A DNA stretch of 25,166 bases from a virus. Position numbers and translations under genes: made by a program. The stretch lies in IMG/VR virus record IMGVR_UViG_3300030329_000221, positions 1 through 25,166 of that record; one strand, written 5' to 3'. Each line of letters starts with the position of its first letter. The first letter of the stretch is position 1. Of the stretch, positions 1 to 6,481 are shown in pieces. The notes beneath the pieces are model-generated. The model did not search any database and was not told the DNA's origin. It saw only the letters and a list, made by a program, of their open reading frames with translations.

Positions 1-2
1 TC

Positions 3-188
3 AAAGACGCATTTAAAATTGGTGTTAGATTTTGTGAGTTTGAACCATTTTTAAACATTAAAACTTTTTATCGTTGGACAATAAGCCATAAAAAAACAAT
101 TTCAGATGCAGAATATCAAGTCAGAACACTTAACAAAAAACCAGAAGAAGTACCATATTATCAAGAACCTTTAAAATTATTAAAATGA
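3..188 (+). CDS. Unknown phage protein, C-terminal part (5' end outside window)
   Basis: An open frame runs in from the left edge and stops with TGA at 186-188, giving 61 visible residues. The stop overlaps the next gene's ATG (ATGA), a coupled junction typical of this window. The visible part is mixed basic and aromatic and ends in a charged, proline-containing tail (PEEVPYYQEPLKLLK). I see no signature motif and do not recognise the family. It lies in the early/middle block, so a DNA-metabolism role is possible but not shown. Confidence 0.6.
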   Translation, partial: KDAFKIGVRFCEFEPFLNIKTFYRWTISHKKTISDAEYQVRTLNKKPEEVPYYQEPLKLLK

Positions 189-829
189 AAATTCTTAATT
201 TATATGCTTGTTTGGGTGGTAATAGATATAAATGGAACGAAGTGAAAAATGATATTGAAGTAACAGCTGTTGAAATAGATAAAGAACTAGCTAGGTTATA
301 TCAAGAGAGATTTCCTAATGATAGAGTAGTAATAGGTGATGCACACCAATATTTAGTAGATCATTATAAAGAATATGACTTTATATGGAGTAGCCCACCT
401 TGTCCTACACATTCTACATTTCAACTATCAATGAAAACAAAAAGAAAAATGAAATATCCTGATATGAAATTATATCAAGAGATTATCTTTTTAGATGCTT
501 TTTTTACAGGAAAATATGTAGTAGAAAATGTTATACCATATTACGATTTACTAATACCTGCTAAAAAAAGAGGTAGACATTTATATTGGACAAACTTTAA
601 TTTGCCTACAATTTTAACTGAAAGAAAAAATCCAGATTTAAGTAGAACTAAAAATCTCATTGAAGCATTATCAGATTTTCATAATTACGACTTTAAACAA
701 TATAAAGGAAAACAAAGCAAACAAAAAATAGCTAGAAATCTAGTAGACTATGAAGCTGGTAAAGTTATATTTCAATCTATGTTAGGAATAACTAAAGAAG
801 AAAACATTATACAAACTAAAATTTTTTAA
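185..829 (+). CDS. Small C5 DNA cytosine methyltransferase
   Basis: Probable DNA (cytosine-5) methyltransferase, transferring methyl from S-adenosylmethionine to cytosine in phage or host DNA. Visible motifs in order: motif I LNLYACLGG (residues 4-12, AdoMet binding), motif IV SSPPCPTHS (69-77) with the catalytic Cys73, motif VI ENV (114-116), and a motif VIII-like RGRHLYWTNF (129-138). At 214 aa it is shorter than typical bacterial enzymes (over 300 aa). The target-recognition part is very small, and motif X is not the usual GNAV but a segment around RNLVDYEAGKVIF. No endonuclease partner lies beside it, so it is probably an orphan phage enzyme for evading restriction or marking DNA. The start ATG overlaps the upstream stop. 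The family is clear; target site and activity are not known. Confidence 0.85.
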   Translation: MKILNLYACLGGNRYKWNEVKNDIEVTAVEIDKELARLYQERFPNDRVVIGDAHQYLVDHYKEYDFIWSSPPCPTHSTFQLSMKTKRKMKYPDMKLYQEIIFLDAFFTGKYVVENVIPYYDLLIPAKKRGRHLYWTNFNLPTILTERKNPDLSRTKNLIEALSDFHNYDFKQYKGKQSKQKIARNLVDYEAGKVIFQSMLGITKEENIIQTKIF

Positions 830-830
830 T

Positions 831-1136
831 ATGAAAACAAAAGAAAAAGTAGAATATTGGCTAAAAAAATACACACATTTAAGGGATAATGACAATCGTT
901 TATTTGCAAACATTTGGAATGATGAACTAGAAAACTTTGGGATTGCAAGAGATGTTAGAAAACATTTTTTAAGATTAATAGCAGAAGGTAAACTCACACC
1001 TGCACCAAGTATTAAAAGAGCTAGAGCAAAACTACAAGAGGAGAATCCTGAATATAGAGGAGAAAAATACAATGCCAGAAAAGGTGTAATTCAAAATGAA
1101 TGGCGTAAGAAATTAGGTTATGAAGTCAATAAGTAA
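831..1136 (+). CDS. Conserved phage protein of unknown function
   Basis: A 101-aa charged, probably helical protein. Residues 8-24 (YWLKKYTHLRDNDNRLF) and the C-terminal segment SIKRARAKLQEENPEYRG resemble small proteins I have seen in many phage genomes without an assigned function. The Arg/Lys-rich C-terminal half suggests nucleic-acid or protein binding, which is inference. It begins one base after the methyltransferase stop, and its last 17 bases overlap the NinG-like gene, so the three are probably co-expressed. Confidence 0.65.
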   Translation: MKTKEKVEYWLKKYTHLRDNDNRLFANIWNDELENFGIARDVRKHFLRLIAEGKLTPAPSIKRARAKLQEENPEYRGEKYNARKGVIQNEWRKKLGYEVNK

Positions 1137-1524
1137 ACTTAAAAAAGAACTAGATAAATGGTTTAGTCTTTACATAAGGTTAAGAGATGCTACGTCAGAA
1201 GGTATGGTACAATGTTTTACGTCTGGTAGAGTTTATCATTATAAACAGATACACGCTGGGCATTTTATGAGCAGAAAAAACCTAGCCACAAGATGGTGTG
1301 AAATGAATGTGCAGCCACAATCACCAAAAGACAATTTATTTGGTCAAGGTGAACAGTACCTGTTTGGACTTAAACTAGATTCTAAATATGGAGTAGGTAC
1401 AGCTGAAGAATTACAGTACAAAGCAAGACAAACAGTAAAGCTGTCTAGGATTGATTATGAAGAAGAAATAAGTTATTACAAAGACCTTGTTAATAAAATA
1501 AAAAAAGAAAAAGGAATAGAATAA
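1120..1524 (+). CDS. NinG-like (Rap-type) recombination protein with most zinc cysteines replaced
   Basis: The 134-aa protein has the layout of phage lambda NinG: a short N-terminal helix, then QCFTSGRVYHYKQIHAGHF (31-49), RWCEMNVQPQSPKDNLFGQG (59-78) and KLDSKYG (85-91). NinG-type proteins act in phage recombination and are HNH-like with a Cys4 zinc knuckle (CxxC ... QCxxCN). Here the His core AGHF (H48) is kept, but CxxC reads CFTS (C32, S35) and PQCxxCN reads PQSPKDN (S68, D71). Three of four expected ligands are therefore gone, while the surrounding residues fit the family. It may be a zinc-independent or inactive variant. The start overlaps the preceding gene by 17 bases. Family placement is from motif memory. 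Confidence 0.7.
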   Translation: MKSISKLKKELDKWFSLYIRLRDATSEGMVQCFTSGRVYHYKQIHAGHFMSRKNLATRWCEMNVQPQSPKDNLFGQGEQYLFGLKLDSKYGVGTAEELQYKARQTVKLSRIDYEEEISYYKDLVNKIKKEKGIE

Positions 1525-1533
1525 ATATTTTTT

Positions 1534-1541
1534 TAACTTTG
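1534..1541 (+). promoter_or_regulatory. Weak candidate Bacteroidetes -7 element (TAACTTTG)
   Basis: TAACTTTG matches the Bacteroidetes TAnnTTTG -7 consensus and sits 4 bases before the ATG at 1546. There is no TTG/TTTG about 20 bases upstream, and initiation would give an almost leaderless message. It may be a chance match in AT-rich DNA. Confidence 0.2.
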
Positions 1542-1545
1542 GAAA

Positions 1546-1908
1546 ATGAGGAAGCCAATATATGCAAGTAAAGAACACGAAACAATACTAGACGCATATA
1601 TTACAATGAATAAAGAATTTGTTAGAGATATATCGAATGATACAAGATGGAAAGGTTATTTAGATGTATTAGATATTATAATAGAGTATCATAACAACTA
1701 TGGAAATAATATTAGAAAAGACACAAATAATTGGTATGATTGGATAATGATATTACCTGTGAATATATCAATAATGACTAATGGCTATTTTGCAGGTATA
1801 GAAACAAAAAGAAACGGAAATACTATAAGATCTTACAAGATAATACTAAACGAAATGTTGCAAGACTTGGTAGATAAGATGGAAAAACTAGAACGTATAT
1901 ATGATTGA
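1546..1908 (+). CDS. Hypothetical phage protein (120 aa)
   Basis: Unrecognised 120-aa protein. It is mixed alpha/beta in appearance, with a hydrophobic strand-like segment WIMILPVNISIMTNGYFAGI (residues 65-84) between charged, probably helical ends. No cysteines, zinc motifs, signal peptide or convincing membrane helix are seen. Its last 8 bases overlap the sigma-like gene that follows (ATGATTGA), so the two may be translationally coupled. Confidence 0.6.
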   Translation: MRKPIYASKEHETILDAYITMNKEFVRDISNDTRWKGYLDVLDIIIEYHNNYGNNIRKDTNNWYDWIMILPVNISIMTNGYFAGIETKRNGNTIRSYKIILNEMLQDLVDKMEKLERIYD

Positions 1909-2455
1909 TATATATTCTATAATAGCAGAAATGAACGACAAATTTGAAAAAGTTTGTGAAAGATTAACTAACAACATAACAGATAGAGAAGAAGCTGTAC
2001 AAGAATTACATTTATATTTCTTAACAATGAACAAACAAGTGTTAGAGGATATATATAAAAAAGACGGAAAGATAGGTATTTTAAAATATGCAACAGTAGT
2101 ATTAAATAGAGCTTTAACAAGCACAAGAAGTCCATTTTATTATAAGTATAAAAAATATTATACTAATTTAGTATATACATCAACAAGTACACATAATGAA
2201 ATTAATGAATTTTACAGAAGTATATATAATATACCAGAAGAATTGATAGAAGAACATCAATACGAAAAACTAGAAAAGATAGATAAGTTTTTAGATAATA
2301 ACATACATTGGTACGAGTCTAATATTTTCAAACTCTACTACTACGAAGGAAACACACTTGATTCACTCGCAAAGAAAACAAAGATCAGTAGGAATAGCTT
2401 ATTTACTACAATAGACAAAGTGAGAGAAATACTAAAAGCAGAATTAAATGAATAA
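1901..2455 (+). CDS. Phage-encoded RNA polymerase sigma-like factor
   Basis: The 184-aa protein has a two-domain layout like ECF/sigma-70-type factors. Residues about 25-75 (ITDREEAVQELHLYFL ... GILKYATVVLNRAL) resemble sigma region 2. Residues 141-182 (NIFKLYYYEGNTLDSLAKKT then KISRNSLFTTIDKVREILK) form a region 4-type helix-turn-helix. The Tyr/Thr-rich linker (80-110) is longer than usual and the core aromatic motifs are divergent. If active, it would redirect host RNA polymerase to phage promoters; a recurring TTCTATA motif before late genes is a candidate target (see findings). It overlaps the upstream gene by 8 bases. It could instead be an unrelated HTH regulator; the region 4 similarity is the stronger half. 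Confidence 0.65.
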   Translation: MIDIYSIIAEMNDKFEKVCERLTNNITDREEAVQELHLYFLTMNKQVLEDIYKKDGKIGILKYATVVLNRALTSTRSPFYYKYKKYYTNLVYTSTSTHNEINEFYRSIYNIPEELIEEHQYEKLEKIDKFLDNNIHWYESNIFKLYYYEGNTLDSLAKKTKISRNSLFTTIDKVREILKAELNE

Positions 2456-2873
2456 GTTTTTTGTTGCAGATAATGTGTATGAAGATAGAATGGCTATATG
2501 TAAGGAATGTCCACATTACTTTAAATTGACAGGACAATGCAAAAAATGCTTATGCTTTATGAAAATAAAAACACGTTTAGCAACAATGGCTTGTCCAATT
2601 AAAAAATGGAATAAAACAAGGGATGTAGAACCACTTAAAGTTATTCCAGAAGATATATTGAATGAAGTTTTTGAAGTTTATCCATATATAAAATCAGGAA
2701 AAGCAAAAAACCAGGAAGCTAAAGCCAAGATGATAGAACTTTATAATGTGATCTATGGAACAAATTATGGAACAGGAACAAATTGTAGCACTTGTTTAAG
2801 TACCTGCTTAAACGGAATTAGAGAAGTCTATAATAAACATAAAAAACCAGATAATAAATTTTACGAAATATGA
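2448..2873 (+). CDS. Zinc-binding cysteine-rich phage protein
   Basis: This 141-aa protein has an N-terminal Cys cluster: CKECPHYF (18-25), CKKCLCFMKIK (32-42) and CP (50-51), followed by IKKW. The C..C-x10-C..C.C...K...CP..KW pattern looks like a zinc-ribbon domain common in phage proteins (DUF6171-like, from memory). A second Cys group near residues 112-120 (NCSTCLSTC) is followed by a helix IREVYNKH. The middle is helical and lysine-rich. The zinc-binding ends suggest nucleic-acid or protein binding; the role is unknown. The start overlaps the sigma-like gene by 8 bases, and the stop forms ATGA with the next gene. Confidence 0.65.
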   Translation: MNKFFVADNVYEDRMAICKECPHYFKLTGQCKKCLCFMKIKTRLATMACPIKKWNKTRDVEPLKVIPEDILNEVFEVYPYIKSGKAKNQEAKAKMIELYNVIYGTNYGTGTNCSTCLSTCLNGIREVYNKHKKPDNKFYEI

Positions 2874-3073
2874 ATTACTTACAATACTTAAAAAGAAACA
2901 AACTACACTATTTAAAAAGGTGGATAGTAAAATATCACGATAAAAAAGAAACAAAAGTGCGTGAGGTTAAATTGATATTCAATCCAGATGAATATAGAAA
3001 AGGTAAAAGAGCAAGAAAATTACATACACAAAAAGGTTTAATTAAAATACTAGAAAGATGTTTACAATTATAG
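2870..3073 (+). CDS. Small basic protein of unknown function
   Basis: A 67-aa, very basic protein (Lys, Arg and His dominate) with no cysteines and no membrane segment. The central KVREVKLIFNPDEYRKGKRA could form a beta hairpin plus helix. The charge suggests DNA or RNA binding. It is joined by overlaps to both neighbours (ATGA upstream, 16 bases downstream). Not recognised. Confidence 0.5.
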   Translation: MNYLQYLKRNKLHYLKRWIVKYHDKKETKVREVKLIFNPDEYRKGKRARKLHTQKGLIKILERCLQL

Positions 3074-3255
3074 GAATTATAGCTGGTTTTATTTTATCTT
3101 GTTTTATTCTAATAAGTTACTTAGAATATAAAAGCGAAGTAAACGAGCAAAAAGAATTAAAAGAAAATTTAGATAAATTTGAAACAAGAACAGGTGCTTT
3201 ATCTAACGATAGAGTTAATGAACGCACCACAATACCAAAAAAAAATGGAAAATGA
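3058..3255 (+). CDS. Small single-pass membrane protein
   Basis: 65 aa with an N-terminal hydrophobic helix (TIIGIIAGFILSCFILISYL, residues 3-22) followed by a charged tail (EYKSEVNEQKELKENLDKFE) likely to form a cytoplasmic coiled coil. No lipobox is seen. It could act in superinfection exclusion or membrane anchoring, but nothing in the sequence decides this. It overlaps both the preceding gene (16 bases) and the DUF3310 gene (11 bases). Confidence 0.5.
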   Translation: MFTIIGIIAGFILSCFILISYLEYKSEVNEQKELKENLDKFETRTGALSNDRVNERTTIPKKNGK

Positions 3256-3448
3256 AATACCAGAATACTACAAAGGGAAAAATGGTTATATGGCAAAAGA
3301 TGTCGTAAGTAATTTTGATTTAACTTATAATATAGGTACTGCCGTAACTTATCTTTTAAGAAGTAAACGAAAACATAAAGATGGTGGTGTTGAGGATATA
3401 CGAAAAGCAATAAATCATTTACACTTTGAATTAGATAGATTATGTTAA
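3245..3448 (+). CDS. DUF3310 family phage protein
   Basis: A 67-aa protein starting at ATG 3245. The sequence EYYKGKNGYMAKDVVSNFDL ... NIGTAVTYLLR ... GGVEDIRKAINHL matches the DUF3310 pattern (YYKG..G.ea.DVi..f.L.fnlGnaikYilR.....K....eDl.KA..yL), a common small phage protein of unknown function usually near replication or nucleotide-metabolism genes. Longer in-frame starts exist at ATG 3218 and TTG 3179, but they would extend well into the preceding gene and add nothing conserved. It overlaps the next gene by 7 bases. Confidence 0.8.
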   Translation: MENEIPEYYKGKNGYMAKDVVSNFDLTYNIGTAVTYLLRSKRKHKDGGVEDIRKAINHLHFELDRLC

Positions 3449-3702
3449 AGTTCCAATGTAATAACTGTGGTAAAACGAAAGACTTAATGAAAGCCACTCT
3501 AAAAGTTATAGATGGTAAAGTAAGAACAGTGGAAGCTTTATGTGAGTGTGGTGAATATATGCAAGAGATAGCAAAAGAATTTAATGGCTTTCCGAGTCTT
3601 ATAAGGACAGAACCAACTTTAAGTAGCAAAGGCGATAAGCTTTGGGATAGTGCAAAAGAAAAACTATGCGGAGAAAGGGGAATAAATGAGCCATTTGATT
3701 AG
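3442..3702 (+). CDS. Zinc-ribbon phage protein
   Basis: 86 aa with CNNCG at residues 6-10 and CECGEYM at 34-40, separated by a strand-rich segment KATLKVIDGKVRTVEAL. This is a two-knuckle zinc ribbon (C-x2-C ... C-x-C). The C-terminal part (SLIRTEPTLSSKGDKLWDSAKEKL) is a charged tail. Such proteins are common in flavobacterial phages without a known role; nucleic-acid binding is an inference. Overlaps neighbours by 7 and 17 bases. Confidence 0.65.
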   Translation: MLKFQCNNCGKTKDLMKATLKVIDGKVRTVEALCECGEYMQEIAKEFNGFPSLIRTEPTLSSKGDKLWDSAKEKLCGERGINEPFD

Positions 3703-3925
3703 AAGCGAAAGACAAAACAAATACTATTGGAAATGTATTGTACAACCAATATGTGAATATACAGGCTATCATAAATTTGAAATGCACGAACTATTAAAAG
3801 AAAGGTTTATAATTAAAACAACTAAAGAACTAGACAAACAAGAGTTTAACCAATTCTGTGAAGAAGTAAGAGCTTGGGCATCTATTGACTTAGGACTACA
3901 TTTACCAGCACCAAATGAATATTAA
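3686..3925 (+). CDS. Small phage protein with conserved RSxxQNxYYW / ASIDLGLHLPxPNE signature
   Basis: 79 aa. It begins IRSERQNKYYWKCIVQPICEY and ends EVRAWASIDLGLHLPAPNEY. This helical layout recurs in many phages of Bacteroidetes and other hosts, in recombination or replication clusters, and loosely recalls NinB-type proteins. Association with the NinG-like gene upstream supports a recombination context, but similarity to NinB itself is weak. The gene ends 18 bases before the terminase small subunit. Confidence 0.6.
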   Translation: MSHLIRSERQNKYYWKCIVQPICEYTGYHKFEMHELLKERFIIKTTKELDKQEFNQFCEEVRAWASIDLGLHLPAPNEY

Positions 3926-3928
3926 TTA

Positions 3929-3943
3929 TTTCTATAATATAAT
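3929..3943 (+). promoter_or_regulatory. Copy 1 of TTTCTATA motif directly before ATG (terS)
   Basis: TTTCTATAATATAAT abuts the terminase small subunit ATG. The same 15-base layout stands directly before the ATGs at 5700 and 18377. Candidate phage-specific promoter or translation-start element; function not shown. Confidence 0.35.
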
Positions 3944-4294
3944 ATGGACAAACGAACAGAACGAACACAAGACAATAAAGAACTATTATTAAAAGCATTA
4001 CAAAAATCTTTAGGAATAGTAACAGAAGCTTGTGAAAAAGCAGGACTAAGTAGAACACAACATTACAAGTGGTATAAAGAAGATGAAGAATATCGTAAGC
4101 AAGTACAAGAAATAGATGGTATGTTTATAGACTTTGCAGAAACACATTTAAAAGAACAAATAGAAAAAGGCAGTACACCTGCTACTATATTCTATTTAAA
4201 GACAAGAGGTAAAAAGCGTGGTTATGGTGATAGCTTAGATATAACATCAGACGAACAAAGAATACAGATCCATATTGACTTGGGAGATGAATAA
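3944..4294 (+). CDS. terS: Terminase small subunit-like protein
   Basis: 116 aa with an N-terminal helix-turn-helix (LLLKALQKSLGIVTEACEKA ... GLSRTQHYKWYKEDEEYRKQ, residues about 14-51), a helical oligomerisation segment and a C-terminal segment around TPATIFYLKTRGKKRGYGDS. This matches the small terminase/phBC6A51-like HTH layout and lies directly before the large subunit, as expected. It recognises the packaging site and hands DNA to TerL. The acidic tail overlaps the terL start by 8 bases. Confidence 0.8.
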   Translation: MDKRTERTQDNKELLLKALQKSLGIVTEACEKAGLSRTQHYKWYKEDEEYRKQVQEIDGMFIDFAETHLKEQIEKGSTPATIFYLKTRGKKRGYGDSLDITSDEQRIQIHIDLGDE

Positions 4295-5603
4295 AAGGTT
4301 AAAACCTAAATTTACACCAAAACAAAAAGAATGTTTTAAATATCTATTAGACAATTCTACAAAAGAGATATTATTTGGTGGTGCAGCTGGTGGTGGTAAA
4401 TCCTGGTTAGGTGTTAGCTATTTAATTACTATGTGTTTAACATATCCAAAAACAAGATACTTAATGGGTCGTAGTAAATTAGACGCATTAAAAAAAACAA
4501 CACTAAACACTTTTTTTGAAGTATGTACAGCTTGGAGTTTAAAAGCTATTGAAGATTACACGTTTAACGGATCAAGTAATATAATCACTTTTTATAATGG
4601 CAGTGAAATAATATTAAAGGATTTATTCTTATATCCAAGTGATAGAAACTTTGATAGTTTAGGATCATTAGAAATTACAGGTGCTTTTATAGACGAAGCT
4701 AATCAAATAACAGAAAAAGCTAAAAACGTAGTAGCTAGTAGATTAAGATATAAGTTAGATGAAAACAATTTAATTCCTAAGTTACTAATGACTTGCAATC
4801 CTGCAAAGAATTGGGTGTACACATCATATTATAGACCAGCACAAGAAAAAAAATTAAAACCATATAGAAAGTTTATACAAAGTTTAGTAACAGATAACCA
4901 ATATATTAGTAAACATTACGAACAACAACTATTAGAGCTTGATGAATTAACAAAGCAACGTCTATTATTTGGTAATTGGGAATATGACGCAACACAAGAT
5001 AGTTTAATAGATTATAATTCCATTGTTAGCTTATTTGAAACAAAAGGTACTGATGGTGATAAATATATAACTTGTGATGTAGCACGTTTTGGTAGCGATA
5101 AAACAGTTATAATGTTTTGGCAAGGGTTACACCTTAAGTATATAAGAACGTTGCTTAAATCGGCTATAAATGATGTTGTAGAGGATATTAAGAAGATACA
5201 GCAAGAAAACCAAGTACCATTAAGAAATGTAATAGTAGATGAAGATGGAGTGGGTGGTGGTGTAAAAGATTATCTAAGATGTCAAGGGTTTATAAATAAC
5301 GCAAGAGCATTAAAGAACGAAAACTATCAAAACTTAAAAACACAATGTTATTATACTTTAGCTAAAAAAATAAACGAAGGACAATTAGGAATATCTTGTA
5401 GTAATATAAATACTAAGAATGACATCATAGAAGAATTAGAGCAAGTAAGAACTAAAGATGCAGATAAAGACAATAAATTACAAATACTATCTAAAGATAC
5501 TGTAAAAGCTATGATAGGCAGATCACCAGATTATGCAGATGCTTTAGCTATGCGTATGTACTATGAAATAGATAGTAATTATGGAAGGTATTTTGTACAA
5601 TAA
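4287..5603 (+). CDS. terL: Terminase large subunit (packaging ATPase and nuclease)
   Basis: 438 aa. The ATPase domain has Walker A GGAAGGGKS (31-39), Walker B AFIDEA (133-138, D136/E137) and a coupling motif LMTCNP (167-172). The nuclease domain has D264 in ITCDVARFGSDKT, the acidic pair in VIVDEDGVGGG (316-324) and D415/D418 in RSPDYADALAM. It pumps DNA into the prohead at the portal and cuts the concatemer. Start ATG 4287 gives an 8-base overlap with terS; an in-frame TTG at 4275 is less likely. The portal gene is not next to it, as is common, but about 14 kb downstream. Confidence 0.97.
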   Translation: MNKRLKPKFTPKQKECFKYLLDNSTKEILFGGAAGGGKSWLGVSYLITMCLTYPKTRYLMGRSKLDALKKTTLNTFFEVCTAWSLKAIEDYTFNGSSNIITFYNGSEIILKDLFLYPSDRNFDSLGSLEITGAFIDEANQITEKAKNVVASRLRYKLDENNLIPKLLMTCNPAKNWVYTSYYRPAQEKKLKPYRKFIQSLVTDNQYISKHYEQQLLELDELTKQRLLFGNWEYDATQDSLIDYNSIVSLFETKGTDGDKYITCDVARFGSDKTVIMFWQGLHLKYIRTLLKSAINDVVEDIKKIQQENQVPLRNVIVDEDGVGGGVKDYLRCQGFINNARALKNENYQNLKTQCYYTLAKKINEGQLGISCSNINTKNDIIEELEQVRTKDADKDNKLQILSKDTVKAMIGRSPDYADALAMRMYYEIDSNYGRYFVQ

Positions 5604-5626
5604 AAGAGAAAAGCGACCGAAGTCGC
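5600..5626 (-). terminator. Rho-independent terminator reading leftward (minus strand)
   Basis: On the minus strand the DNA reads GCGAC-TTCG-GTCGC followed by TTTTCTCTTTTAT: a 5-bp GC-rich stem closed by a cUUCGg tetraloop, with a U-rich tract that overlaps the terL stop codon. In the + direction the stem (5613-5617 with 5622-5626) is followed by AATCCTC, with no U tract, so the signal is directional. It is the only clear minus-strand element here and has no minus-strand gene upstream of it. Confidence 0.65.
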
Positions 5627-5652
5627 AATCCTCACAAGTATATGAAAACGTG

Positions 5653-5660
5653 CAAATATA
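5653..5660 (-). promoter_or_regulatory. Candidate leftward -7 element (TATATTTG)
   Basis: Read on the minus strand this is TATATTTG, a perfect TAnnTTTG, identical to the -7 box of the promoter at 24375. No good TTG/TTTG -33 element is seen about 20 bases upstream. A start near 5648 would make a transcript of roughly 50 nt ending at the minus-strand terminator. Low confidence because the -33 is missing. Confidence 0.3.
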
Positions 5661-5684
5661 TAACTATAAACTAAATATTAACTT

Positions 5685-5699
5685 TTTCTATATATAAAT
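5685..5699 (+). promoter_or_regulatory. Copy 2 of TTTCTATA motif directly before ATG (tail chaperone gene)
   Basis: TTTCTATATATAAAT abuts the ATG at 5700 and is preceded by ATTAACTT, like other copies. It lies in the 96-bp terL-chaperone spacer, where a new + strand transcript would be expected to begin. Part of it (TATAAATA) also resembles a T4 late promoter octamer. Confidence 0.4.
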
Positions 5700-6344
5700 A
5701 TGAAAGTAAAAATCAAGAAAAAAGGTAAAACAAAGAAATATAATGTAATAAGTAGTTGGAGTGAAGTAACGTTAGAGAAGTGGATTAAATTGGCAGAACT
5801 TCAGGGATTAAGCAATAGTGAAGAAGCTTTAGAAACTATCAAGATAATGTCCGATATACCTGAGAAGTTAATAAAGCAGTTATCAATACCTGCATTATCA
5901 GTTATATTAAACAGGTTAAGTCAATTACAGGCAGAAAGAAAGGTTAATCTACAAAAGATTATAAAAGTTGATGATAAAGAATATGGATTTCACCCAAATT
6001 TAAGTGAAGACCTAACTTTAGGTGAATGGGCAGATATAGAGCATTTTATAAAAGAGGGAGTGGAAAATAATTTGCCACAATTAATGGCTATATTATATAG
6101 AGAAATAGTAGAAAGAGAAGGTGAAGCATATATCATAAAAGCTTATGATGGAAATATAGATGTAAGGGCAGAAAAGTTTAAAAAGATGAAAGCAGAACAA
6201 ATAGAAAGTGCTTTAATGTTTTTTTTTGCTTTCGTAAAAGAGTTTTTAAGGATTTTGCCATCATCTTTGATGGATCACACGAAGGAAATGATAAAGTTGA
6301 CACAGACGAAACATTTGCAGAAAAGTGGGGCTACTTTGGATTAA
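5700..6344 (+). CDS. Tail assembly chaperone-like protein, short (unshifted) form
   Basis: 214 aa, probable gpG-type tail assembly chaperone that coats the tape measure during tail building. Visible features: basic N-terminus (KVKIKKKGKTKKY), the helical segment WSEVTLEKWIKLAEL (20-34), YGFHPNLSEDLTLGEWADIE (about residues 95-114), and MAILYREIVE. This layout recurs in Bacteroidetes phage proteins placed before tail genes. Near the end the frame reads ATG TTT TTT TTT GCT, a T9 run where a -1 slip leads into a second open frame (see long form). It is the first gene after the terL spacer and has the TTTCTATA motif before it. Chaperone identity rests on the frameshift layout and family resemblance; the tape measure is unusually far away. 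Confidence 0.7.
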   Translation: MKVKIKKKGKTKKYNVISSWSEVTLEKWIKLAELQGLSNSEEALETIKIMSDIPEKLIKQLSIPALSVILNRLSQLQAERKVNLQKIIKVDDKEYGFHPNLSEDLTLGEWADIEHFIKEGVENNLPQLMAILYREIVEREGEAYIIKAYDGNIDVRAEKFKKMKAEQIESALMFFFAFVKEFLRILPSSLMDHTKEMIKLTQTKHLQKSGATLD

Positions 6345-6481
6345 TGTACAGATTGTGTAATGCTGATATTTCTAAATTAGACAAAATAACTAAACTAAAT
6401 GTATTAGAAGCATTTACTTGGTTAAGTTATGAAACAGATTTAAGTTCAACAAAACAAGTTAATATAAATGGCAATAACTAA
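5700..6481 (+). CDS. Tail assembly chaperone-like protein, long -1 frameshift form (gpGT-like)
   Basis: After codon 176 (TTT, 6225-6227) a -1 slip would continue at TGC 6227-6229 and stay open to TAA 6479-6481, giving about 260 aa. The -1 extension reads like true protein: acidic DGSHEGNDKVDTDETFAEKW, then GYFGLMYRLCNADISKLDKI and LNVLEAFTWLSYETDLSS, a helical layout like the T part of phage GT chaperones. It exactly fills the otherwise unexplained 6345-6467 stretch and ends 14 bases inside the next gene. No good independent start exists for it (first in-frame ATG at 6344 would give 45 aa). The slip itself is inferred. Confidence 0.7.
6219..6227 (+). other. Slippery T9 run for programmed -1 frameshift
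   Basis: Nine consecutive T follow ATG in the zero frame (ATG TTT TTT TTT GCT). The heptamer T TTT TTT satisfies X-XXY-YYZ for a -1 slip, with tRNA re-pairing fully preserved. A 6-bp stem CCATCA/TGATGG (6258-6263 with 6268-6273) lies 30 bases downstream, farther than usual for a stimulator. Confidence 0.65.

Noticed and set aside
4275-4286. TTG start for terL giving 4 more residues
   Set aside because: ATG 4287 makes the common 8-base overlap with terS, and the extra residues add no conserved feature.
6258-6273. CCATCA/TGATGG stem as frameshift stimulator
   Set aside because: The 30-base distance from the T9 run is beyond the usual 5-9 bases, so it was noted under the slippery site but not called as a stimulator.
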